Below are positions 1 through 5,223 of a stretch of 5,223 nt of DNA, piece after piece (the first letter of the stretch is position 1; every line of letters begins with the position of its first letter). The stretch comes from Bacteroidota bacterium. GTDB lineage: Bacteria > Bacteroidota > Ignavibacteria > SZUA-365. The DNA lies in NCBI GenBank assembly GCA_018224345.1, contig JAGTUW010000344.1, positions 1-5,223 of the forward strand, read 5' to 3'. The notes beneath the pieces are model-generated. The model had not been told where the DNA came from. It worked only from the letters and a program-made list of their open reading frames with translations, and ran no database searches. Position numbers and translations under genes: made by a program.

Positions 1-342
1 AATCGAACTCAGTTTCGCCTCGAGCATGGAATTGTGTGTCACATTGTTGATTCTCCCGGCAGCAATGACACGAACGGTATCCTCGCCGATATCCTCGATA
101 CTGACAGTAACGCTTCCGCCAGCAATACTCATATCCGAGAAGCCATCTCGCCAGGTCTTTTCCTGCCGCAGGTTCGAAAGCGCCAGATTCACGCCACTGC
201 GTGTAACATTGATGGCCTGTTCCCGCTCGAACAGCGTCGCCGTGGTTTCGTTGGAAGAATTCCACACCCCCATGAATCCGATTACGGACAGGCCTACCAG
301 GAGCGATGACAATGCCACGATGATAAGGGCTTGCTGACCCAT
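1..342 (-). CDS. PilX/GspK-like minor pilin-like membrane protein (3' end outside window)
   Basis: The visible part is 114 codons, read from the ATG at 342 to the left edge with no stop, so the C-terminus is missing. The start has a strong Shine-Dalgarno sequence (GGAGG, spacing 5). The protein begins MGQQALIIVALSSLLVGL, a membrane helix of about residues 4-25, followed by a polar helix (about 30-62, including SGVNLALSNLRQ at 49-60) and then beta-like sequence. The pattern of a short N-terminus, AL-rich helix and A/S-G-x-N-x-A-L resembles the N-terminal region of PilX/GspK minor pilins, and its place as third of three pilin-like genes matches the V-W-X or I-J-K order. There is no charged leader and no Glu at +5 after the Gly, so prepilin peptidase processing is doubtful. 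No Cys is seen in the visible part. It starts 14 nt after the upstream stop, so it is almost certainly in the same operon. An unrelated single-helix anchored protein is the alternative. Confidence 0.72.
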   Translation of the reverse strand, partial: MGQQALIIVALSSLLVGLSVIGFMGVWNSSNETTATLFEREQAINVTRSGVNLALSNLRQEKTWRDGFSDMSIAGGSVTVSIEDIGEDTVRVIAAGRINNVTHNSMLEAKLSSI

Positions 343-347
343 GTTCT

Positions 348-352
348 CCTCC
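348..352 (-). promoter_or_regulatory. Strong ribosome binding site of the PilX-like gene
   Basis: GGAGG on the minus strand, 5 nt before the ATG at 342. It lies in the 14-nt gap after the preceding stop codon and fixes the start MGQQAL. It is the best Shine-Dalgarno in the operon, which suggests that this subunit is initiated independently rather than only by coupling. Confidence 0.8.
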
Positions 353-356
353 GTGT

Positions 357-911
357 TTACAGATTCTTCGGTGAAACAGTGAATTCGTTCTGTGAAGTGG
401 GATACTTCCCGTCTTCCTTCATCTGTCCGCGAACACGCATTTTGACGCCGATAGCGCGTATATCCCCGAGCGACGAAGTCTCCGTGAGCGTTCCGTACTT
501 ATCTGTTTTGTAGTCCACGAAACGACAACTTGTCAGTCCGAGATCATGTCCATGATGCTTTTTACCATTGACGATGCGGTACAGAAGAGACTCGCTATTC
601 TCGATGCTCCCGAGAGCGCTGCCTCCGAAATAATAGCCGATCGTATCGAGTATCCCGTCATTGGCCAGATCGGAACGGAAAATGAATGTGTTTTCCGTTG
701 CCTGGATGATCGGCAGTGAATCACAGCCGAAGCCGGTTTTCCGCAGATCGAAACGCAAGGTCTGTGTCACATCGCTGACGTTGGTCTGCGCGGTGATTTG
801 ATTGCTGCTCTCTATCTGGGATTCTGTCCGCTCTCCCATCAGGAAGGCGAAGTTGAGAATGATCATCCCGGCGATGATCACAGAACCGATAATATCAAGA
901 TGACTGCCCAT
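357..911 (-). CDS. PilW/GspJ-like minor pilin-like membrane protein
   Basis: A 184-residue protein beginning MGSHLDIIGSVIIAGMIILN. A hydrophobic helix spans about residues 6-25, followed by a polar amphipathic helix (27-58) and a globular, probably beta-rich domain. The segment DVTQTLRFDLRKTGFG (47-62) resembles the end of the long helix in PilW/GspJ proteins, where an L-x-x-D-L/I-R-x-x-G/A-y stretch is common. Two cysteines only, C63 and C129, could form a disulfide in the periplasm. The canonical prepilin site is missing: Gly2 is followed by S-H-L-D-I, so there is no Glu at +5, although Asp6 lies nearby at +4. Its ATG is 2 nt after the stop of the preceding gene and has no clear Shine-Dalgarno, which suggests translational coupling. 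Assignment rests on fold pattern and neighbours rather than on strong sequence similarity. Confidence 0.8.
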   Translation of the reverse strand: MGSHLDIIGSVIIAGMIILNFAFLMGERTESQIESSNQITAQTNVSDVTQTLRFDLRKTGFGCDSLPIIQATENTFIFRSDLANDGILDTIGYYFGGSALGSIENSESLLYRIVNGKKHHGHDLGLTSCRFVDYKTDKYGTLTETSSLGDIRAIGVKMRVRGQMKEDGKYPTSQNEFTVSPKNL

Positions 912-913
912 AA

Positions 914-1426
914 TTAGTACGCCGCGATGTATGACATGGTGACTGTATCTTCTGAAAATTCGTTCGAAATCCAGAGCATAACGCGTTTTGTGAACGTTCT
1001 GCTCGTCGAGGTGAGATCCGGGTTGCTCGGGGAGACGTATTCGACACGGACACGGACGGTGTATCCCCAGGTATCGTGGAGGCAGGAAGGAGTTTCGGAT
1101 CCTGGAGTGACTCCCGCCTCCGGACTGTAGAATTCCGATCGGTGGTAATCGTCAAGATCGTTGAAATGCGGATACACTTCTCCCCATCCGGGACCGCAGG
1201 ATGTCAGATCACTCAGACGCACGACTTTCTTGCTGTTCATCGCAGCATCGAATGGCTTGCGGGACATCTCTTCAATCAGCGACCGGCCGATTGCGACGGC
1301 TCTCTGCGTGTATTCATTACCTTCCAGCACTGTCGAATTCTGAAAATTCGCGCTCCGGAAATTCAGCATTACTATTCCCAGCAACATGAAAGCTGCGATT
1401 GTCAGCGCCATTTGTCCGGTATTCAT
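914..1426 (-). CDS. PilV/GspI-like minor pilin-like membrane protein
   Basis: A 170-residue protein, first of three small pilin-like genes after the ATPase. It begins MNTGQMALTIAAFMLLGIVM with a membrane helix at about 5-22, then a polar helix containing NEYTQRAVAIGRSLIEEM (37-54). That matches the PilV/GspI pattern in which the helix continues as A-x-x-l-A-x-x-l-l-E-x-m. The remainder looks beta-rich, with two cysteines only, C77 and C115. A possible cleavage Gly4 is followed by Q-M-A-L-T, without Phe/Met at +1 or Glu at +5. The start at 1426 is preferred because AAAGG lies 6 nt upstream. An in-frame GTG at 1453 would add the charged leader VYTNDERRK but has no Shine-Dalgarno. The gap from the ATPase stop is 75 nt and the next gene begins 2 nt after the stop. 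Confidence 0.82.
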   Translation of the reverse strand: MNTGQMALTIAAFMLLGIVMLNFRSANFQNSTVLEGNEYTQRAVAIGRSLIEEMSRKPFDAAMNSKKVVRLSDLTSCGPGWGEVYPHFNDLDDYHRSEFYSPEAGVTPGSETPSCLHDTWGYTVRVRVEYVSPSNPDLTSTSRTFTKRVMLWISNEFSEDTVTMSYIAAY

Positions 1427-1432
1427 TTTCCG

Positions 1433-1437
1433 CCTTT
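1433..1437 (-). promoter_or_regulatory. Ribosome binding site deciding the start of the PilV-like gene
   Basis: Minus-strand AAAGG, followed by CGGAAA and then the ATG at 1426 (spacing 6). The competing upstream GTG at 1453 is preceded by AACCGTCAT, which contains no purine-rich site. This supports the 170-residue form over a 179-residue form. Confidence 0.6.
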
Positions 1438-1501
1438 CATCATTTGTATACACATGACGGTTACATATTCATCATCATTCCGTTTCTGCACGAACGTCGA
1501 A

Positions 1502-3298
1502 TCAATCATCAGTCATCGTCGCTGCGATCACCTCCGGCACGGAAGTGATGCCTTCCTTGACGCGTTCACGGGCACTGGCACGCAGGGTGAGCATGCCCTC
1601 ACCGACAGCGATATTGCGGATGGTGTCTTCATCGATATCCTCGCCGCTTTCGTACACTGCCTGGCGAATGGCCTTCGAGAAATACAGTGACTCGTGAATC
1701 GCAGCCCGGCCTTTGTATCCTTTCACGCAAGCCGGACAACCCACCGGTTCGTAGAACGTCGTCGTCTCGATTTCCTCCTGGGTAAAACCGATGTTGCGCA
1801 ATTCCAGCTCATCGGGATCCTGAATGGGCCTCTTGCATTTCTGACACAGGCGCCGCAAAAGTCGCTGGGCAACGACCAGATTGATCGCATAAGCGATGAG
1901 AAATGGTTCAATCCCCATTTTGAACAGACGTGTCACAGCGCTCGGTGCATCATTCGTGTGCAATGTCGAGAATGTGAGATGGCCTGTGTTTGCGAGTTTG
2001 ATCGCAATGTCAGCCGTCAGCTTGTCACGCATCTCACCGACCATGACAATGTCGGGATCATGACGAAGAATCGCGCGAATCGCGGCTTCAAAATCGACTT
2101 TGTGTGAAATTTTTATCTGTCGCGCACCGTCGATGACATACTCGACCGGATCCTCGACCGTAAGAACATTGACCTCGGGTGTGATCACCGAATAGAGCGC
2201 TGCTACCAGAGTGGTACTTTTACCGCTGCCCGTCGGTCCAGTGAGAATGACCATGCCCTGTGGTTTTGAAATGGCCGCTTTGAACCACTCATAAGCCTTG
2301 GGTTGAAAACCGATTTTCGAAATGTCCTTGATCACTTTACGCGAATCGAGCACACGGATGACCACGCTTTCAAATTTCTGCGCGTACTCCGAGCCCGCGA
2401 TGGGAAGCACCGACACACGGAAGCGGATGATGATGTTATCGATCAAACGCTGGATGAATCCATCCTGCGCGGCATCGCGCTCGAAACGATCGATATTGAT
2501 GCTTCTGTCCTTGACGACCGCAATGACGGCTTCGGGCCGCGTGCCTTCGACTTTATTCCACAGGGCGAGCTTACCATCGAGACGGAAATGGAATTCCGTC
2601 ACAAATTTCGTTGTCGGGAATATATGCACATCACTGACCCCCTTGCGCACCGCTTCTACCAGGCAACCCTCGAAGAGGTTGACCAACATACTCTTGTTGA
2701 TTTCCTGGTCGAGTTCCGCTTCGTCAATACCCGATTCGAGATCCCCTTCCTGCAGTTCGGTCTCCATCTCCTTGATGCTTTCGAGAAAGAGGTTGTCACC
2801 GCGCAGCAGGTTATCCAGATGCGGTTGCAGACCCTTGAGTTCCGCATAATACACTTCGTATTTCAGCGCGCGGAAGTAACTCGCGATACGCGGGATTTCG
2901 CGGTGAATGGGAACAGCGGAGATCAGCACCAGCTTGTCAGGCGTCCGTGCATCGAACTGCAACGGCAACGTACGGGACTTGAACAAAGAGCTTTTCTGCT
3001 CCTGGGTCAGAGAATCGAGCATCTGCTTGATGACAGAGAGGCGGCGCTCTGTCATCGCCTCATCAATTTTCAGAGTCTTGAATGCGTAAATACGCGCGAC
3101 TTCCGAAAAGACGGTGTGATGATCGAGTTTGTACTCCTCGACGAAAATCTCCGCGAGGCTGCGATTGCGGTTTCCCGCTTCCTTTTCCTTGGTTGCAATC
3201 GCCTTGGAAACGGTCTCCCTGTCGACGATGCCCTTATGAAGAAGCGCTACGCCGACTTTATCGATTTTCCGTTCCAGCAAGGAAGCTGCGGCATCCAT
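1502..3298 (-). CDS. pilB: Type IV pilus / type II secretion assembly ATPase (PilB/GspE family)
   Basis: A 598-residue cytoplasmic hexameric ATPase that would power subunit assembly through the platform protein encoded just upstream. An MshEN/GspE N-terminal domain covers about residues 15-80 (GVALLHKGIVDRETVSKAI onward). A linker rich in acidic residues follows (about 170-205), then the N2 domain (about 206-320). Walker A GPTGSGKST is at 354-362, the Asp box VEDPVEY at 381-387, Walker B with the VGEMRD signature at 420-425, and the His box LTFSTLHTND at 441-450. The metal-binding cysteines are C485/C488 and C521/C524. All catalytic elements look intact and the length is typical. The tetracysteine motif and N-terminal domain argue against PilT. 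GspE, MshE and PilB cannot be separated from sequence alone, so the symbol is nominal. The start at 3298 lies 41 nt inside the preceding gene, with only a weak GGGT site at spacing 5. The next in-frame Met is residue 82, which would remove most of the MshEN domain. Confidence 0.95.
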   Translation of the reverse strand: MDAAASLLERKIDKVGVALLHKGIVDRETVSKAIATKEKEAGNRNRSLAEIFVEEYKLDHHTVFSEVARIYAFKTLKIDEAMTERRLSVIKQMLDSLTQEQKSSLFKSRTLPLQFDARTPDKLVLISAVPIHREIPRIASYFRALKYEVYYAELKGLQPHLDNLLRGDNLFLESIKEMETELQEGDLESGIDEAELDQEINKSMLVNLFEGCLVEAVRKGVSDVHIFPTTKFVTEFHFRLDGKLALWNKVEGTRPEAVIAVVKDRSINIDRFERDAAQDGFIQRLIDNIIIRFRVSVLPIAGSEYAQKFESVVIRVLDSRKVIKDISKIGFQPKAYEWFKAAISKPQGMVILTGPTGSGKSTTLVAALYSVITPEVNVLTVEDPVEYVIDGARQIKISHKVDFEAAIRAILRHDPDIVMVGEMRDKLTADIAIKLANTGHLTFSTLHTNDAPSAVTRLFKMGIEPFLIAYAINLVVAQRLLRRLCQKCKRPIQDPDELELRNIGFTQEEIETTTFYEPVGCPACVKGYKGRAAIHESLYFSKAIRQAVYESGEDIDEDTIRNIAVGEGMLTLRASARERVKEGITSVPEVIAATMTDD

Positions 3299-4706
3299 GG
3301 ATTACCCGTTTCAGAATATGAATGAATGGACCGGTGACGACGAGCATGTGGAGATACCACAGATCGCCCATACCGGGTGCGGATTTCGGTTTGATCACAG
3401 CAGTTTCACTCGAGACGATGGTGATTGCCGTCATGACAATCATGATGATCATGGCAACCCAGAGTTGCATGAAATCCACCACTGATTTGAGTTTATAGGT
3501 GGTTTCCCTCTCGTAATAATTGGCAAGCTGCAGCGAGGTCTCACGTACCATGCCCGTCTCTGCTCCGGCATGAAAGCGCGAGAGCGCAGTTTTTGTGAAC
3601 ACGCCGGACGCTTCGAAGGATTCGTGCAGACCTTTGCCGTGCTTGAGCATCATCGGGATGGTAATCGTGCGTATCTGATTTTCGAAATAGCTGTTGCCTG
3701 TCGCTTCAGCGGCTGTCTTGATCACATCGATGTTTTCACCGGAACCGCTGTACAGCGAATAGAACACGCGACAGAATACCTCGATGGCGGTTTTGTGAAT
3801 CAGGCTACCCAGAACTGGAATATGCATCGAGACTTTATCCACCCACATCTTCCCTTTTTCATTCGTAAACAGTATGAACACCCCGATTCCTGCACCGATG
3901 ATCGCGAGAATGAAGAATATGATATTTCCGACCATCCAGTCCGAGAGTTCCAGCGTCGCTTCCGTCATCGGTGGTAATTCGATGCCGTACTTGAGAAACA
4001 TGCGTGCCGTCTCGGGGAAGATGTATGCCACGTAGAAGATGGTGGCAAGTATGAGAAGCACCAGCGTGATCATGGGCATGAGCATGGCACTCTTCATGCT
4101 TTTCTTGAATTCCATGCGCCGCTCGAGGAACTTGGCGGTCGAATCGTACATCTCGGCCATCGCGCCGCTCTTGGAAGCGAGACCGAGCATCTTTGCGGTG
4201 AATTTACCGAGAATATGTTCGTGTTTCAGGAACACACGCTCGCTCTCCGCGCCCTTGCGCAAATCGGCATTGATGTCTTTGAGCGTCTCCTTGAGCACCT
4301 TGTTCTCGATGTCGTTCGAGAGCAGGTTCAACACCTCGTTGAACGGCAGTTTTTCGCGCAGAAGATCAGCGCTCAGGCGGACGAAGGTAATCAGATCCGC
4401 CGCAGGTGGTTTACCGAGGTTGAGTTGCAGTTTCTTCCGGACATAGGTGACCTTGTAGCCCATCGAGGTGAGTGCGTTCTTGACCTCTGCCTTGGAAAAC
4501 GCTTTCTGTTCACCTTCGATAACCTTCTCGCCCTTTTGCGCCTTGTACACGTAAGCGACGCGCTTCTCGAGCTTCTCAAGGCGGAAGGATCGGCCCTTGG
4601 AGAGCTCCAGTATCTTTTTCTTCGCTGCCGTTGTGTTGTTGGCCGAAATCGTCCCCTGGATGATTTTCCCCGAAGGGACGATGCCCTGGAATCTGAAATC
4701 TGCCAT
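3258..4706 (-). CDS. pilC: Inner-membrane platform protein of pilus/secretion assembly (PilC/GspF family)
   Basis: A 482-residue polytopic membrane protein that would couple the ATPase to pilin insertion. The N-terminal cytoplasmic part has two copies of a small beta module: residues 3-22 (FRFQGIVPSGKIIQGTI) and 51-90 (AYVYKAQKGEKVIEGE onward). Two T2SSF four-helix domains follow, about 104-230 and 307-432. Hydrophobic segments lie at about 209-230, 259-281 and 411-431, the usual three, plus an extra one at about 449-466. The second domain keeps a GAETG motif (381-385); in the first domain the equivalent is ASKSG (177-181). I chose the ATG at 4706 because AGGA lies 8 nt upstream and the product then starts MADFRFQG, as family members do. 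An ATG at 4781 lacks a ribosome site and adds 25 unlikely residues. The last 41 nt overlap the ATPase gene. PilC and GspF cannot be told apart here. Confidence 0.93.
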   Translation of the reverse strand: MADFRFQGIVPSGKIIQGTISANNTTAAKKKILELSKGRSFRLEKLEKRVAYVYKAQKGEKVIEGEQKAFSKAEVKNALTSMGYKVTYVRKKLQLNLGKPPAADLITFVRLSADLLREKLPFNEVLNLLSNDIENKVLKETLKDINADLRKGAESERVFLKHEHILGKFTAKMLGLASKSGAMAEMYDSTAKFLERRMEFKKSMKSAMLMPMITLVLLILATIFYVAYIFPETARMFLKYGIELPPMTEATLELSDWMVGNIIFFILAIIGAGIGVFILFTNEKGKMWVDKVSMHIPVLGSLIHKTAIEVFCRVFYSLYSGSGENIDVIKTAAEATGNSYFENQIRTITIPMMLKHGKGLHESFEASGVFTKTALSRFHAGAETGMVRETSLQLANYYERETTYKLKSVVDFMQLWVAMIIMIVMTAITIVSSETAVIKPKSAPGMGDLWYLHMLVVTGPFIHILKRVIHGCRSFLAGTENR

Positions 4707-5077
4707 ATCCTGTTTCCTGTCTGTTCTTGCTTTCTGCGCGCAGCAGTTCTTCCTTGATAGAGAAGCATCCTGTTGCAGCATCGACAGACAAGTTAGCGTG
4801 GAATTCTTAACAGAGACTTAATCGTGTATTACAAAGGTGAAAGGGTGTTTGTGGCTGTTTTTTTTATCCTCTTCACCAACCGCTGCAGGCCCCCGGAAAG
4901 CGTGGTACGGGAGGCATTGATTTCCATACCACCGTCCCCGCATGCTGATGCCGTCCGGAACGTATCACCGCAGACAGCGAAAAGAAAATGCGTTGTGTGT
5001 GTCGGCACAGTGCGGGATACAATTTGCTACGAAGAAGAGTCTCTGAGGGGCAGATCTGAAATCGCGCGCGCGAGGAG
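4707..5077. other. Non-coding leader upstream of the pilus-like operon
   Basis: About 370 nt between the terminator of the upstream gene and the start of the platform-protein gene. I find no ORF here with both a ribosome site and protein-like composition. Because transcription from the right should stop at 5078-5110, the promoter of the five-gene cluster is expected here on the minus strand. I cannot point to a convincing sigma-70 pair. The best AT-rich stretch is about 4800-4835, reading TTTGTAATACACGATTAAG toward the gene, with poor matches. I see no sigma-54 GG-N10-GC box. Transcript mapping would be needed to place the start. Confidence 0.5.
4715..4718 (-). promoter_or_regulatory. Ribosome binding site deciding the start of the platform-protein gene
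   Basis: AGGA on the minus strand, 8 nt before the ATG at 4706, in the context GACAGGAAACAGGATATGG. The alternative in-frame ATG at 4781 is preceded by AACTTGTCTGTCG, with no purine-rich site. This favours the shorter form. Confidence 0.65.
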
Positions 5078-5110
5078 AAAAAAAAACCGCCACCCGGGAA
5101 GGGCGGCGGT
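5078..5110 (-). terminator. Rho-independent terminator of the upstream gene
   Basis: On the minus strand, ACCGCCGCCC pairs with GGGTGGCGGT (10 bp with one G-U) across a TTCCC loop (5086-5110). Nine T residues follow immediately, sharing the last stem base. It lies 43 nt after the TAA at 5154-5156. On the plus strand the stem is followed by GTAATTTG, so it is not bidirectional. It separates the upstream gene from the pilus-like cluster as transcription units. Confidence 0.9.
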
Positions 5111-5153
5111 GTAATTTGTGGCCTGTTGCCGTGGGATAAGTCTCCCGTCATGC

Positions 5154-5223
5154 TTACCAGCCGGCGTATACGATACCTACGCGGTCATCGTCGGTAGCAC
5201 CTGTCATATCCAGCGTGAGCGTC
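5154..5223 (-). CDS. C-terminal end of an unidentified protein (5' part outside window)
   Basis: One minus-strand frame is open from the right edge to a TAA at 5154-5156, giving 22 residues: TLTLDMTGATDDDRVGIV followed by YAGW. It is accepted as a real gene end because a strong terminator oriented with it sits 43 nt downstream. The fragment is too short to assign a family. It has beta-like alternation and ends in Trp, but the usual terminal signature of an outer-membrane barrel is not convincing. The terminator makes it a separate unit from the pilus-like genes even though it runs in the same direction. Confidence 0.6.
   Translation of the reverse strand, partial: TLTLDMTGATDDDRVGIVYAGW

Noticed and set aside
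1423..1455. 10-codon minus-strand mini-ORF overlapping the ATG of the V-like gene by ATGA
   Set aside because: The geometry suits translational coupling, but its own ATG has no ribosome site and so short a frame is expected by chance.
1076..1690. 204-codon open frame on the plus strand spanning the V-like gene, the spacer and the ATPase end
   Set aside because: Antisense to two supported genes, no ribosome site seen, low-complexity His/Arg/Cys-rich product. A shadow frame.
1502..3298. Retraction ATPase (PilT) reading of the ATPase gene
   Set aside because: An N-terminal MshEN domain, a length of 598 residues and a CxxC...CxxC metal motif are assembly-ATPase traits that PilT lacks.
2303..3325. 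340-codon open frame on the plus strand opposite the ATPase gene
   Set aside because: It lies wholly antisense to a gene with every catalytic motif of the PilB/GspE family, and its product is rich in His, Arg, Asp and Phe with no recognisable domain. It is a shadow of the real frame.
4800..4835. Sigma-70-like promoter reading toward the platform gene
   Set aside because: TTGTAA followed about 17 nt later by GTTAAG matches the consensus at too few positions to annotate as a feature.
4824..5114. 96-codon plus-strand frame from a GTG, with a short hydrophobic stretch (VFVAVFFILF)
   Set aside because: It has no clear ribosome site and reads straight through the terminator hairpin of the minus-strand gene, with a basic low-complexity end. 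It is not credible as a membrane peptide.
4873..5151. 92-codon minus-strand frame covering the terminator and leader
   Set aside because: It would contain the terminator stem and T-run as coding sequence (GGGFFFSSRAR), so it is an artefact.
5154..5223. Outer-membrane barrel C-terminal signature at the end of the upstream protein
   Set aside because: The final Trp fits, but the alternating hydrophobic/aromatic pattern at -3, -5, -7 and -9 is not met (A, V, G, R).

Overview
The window carries one co-directional cluster on the minus strand, a type IV pilus / type II secretion-like assembly cassette, preceded by a roughly 0.37 kb non-coding leader and by the tail of an unrelated upstream gene that ends in its own terminator. 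G+C is near 50% by eye. Shine-Dalgarno sequences and gene packing are bacterial. The five pilus-like genes are too divergent for me to name a genus. A didermic, non-proteobacterial lineage (for example the FCB group) is a guess from the non-canonical subunits, not something the sequence proves.

Layout in transcription order (right to left): (1) 5154-5223, the last 22 codons of an unidentified protein, followed by a strong rho-independent terminator at 5078-5110; (2) 4707-5077, a leader with no credible gene; (3) 3258-4706, an inner-membrane platform protein of the PilC/GspF family; (4) 1502-3298, an assembly ATPase of the PilB/GspE family with intact Walker A, Asp box, Walker B, His box and tetracysteine motifs, whose start lies 41 nt inside the end of gene 3; (5) 914-1426, (6) 357-911 and (7) 1-342 (cut by the window edge), three small proteins that each start with a hydrophobic helix and resemble, in order, PilV/GspI-, PilW/GspJ- and PilX/GspK-type minor pilins.

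Expected joint action, from family knowledge: the cytoplasmic hexameric ATPase drives the polytopic platform protein, which extracts pilin-like subunits from the inner membrane and adds them to a filament. The three small proteins would form the tip or initiation complex or cargo adaptors. Major pilin, prepilin peptidase, PilMNO/GspLM, secretin and a PilT retraction ATPase are absent from the window. They must lie elsewhere or be missing.

The parts that do not fit the textbook are: the platform-before-ATPase order; the absence of a normal prepilin cleavage site (G followed by a hydrophobic stretch with Glu at +5) in all three pilin-like proteins; an extra C-terminal hydrophobic segment on the platform protein, partly encoded by DNA shared with the ATPase start; a degenerate first GE-x-G motif in that protein; and a matched pair of cysteines in two of the minor pilin-like proteins. 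I see no CRISPR array, insertion sequence, tRNA or rRNA.
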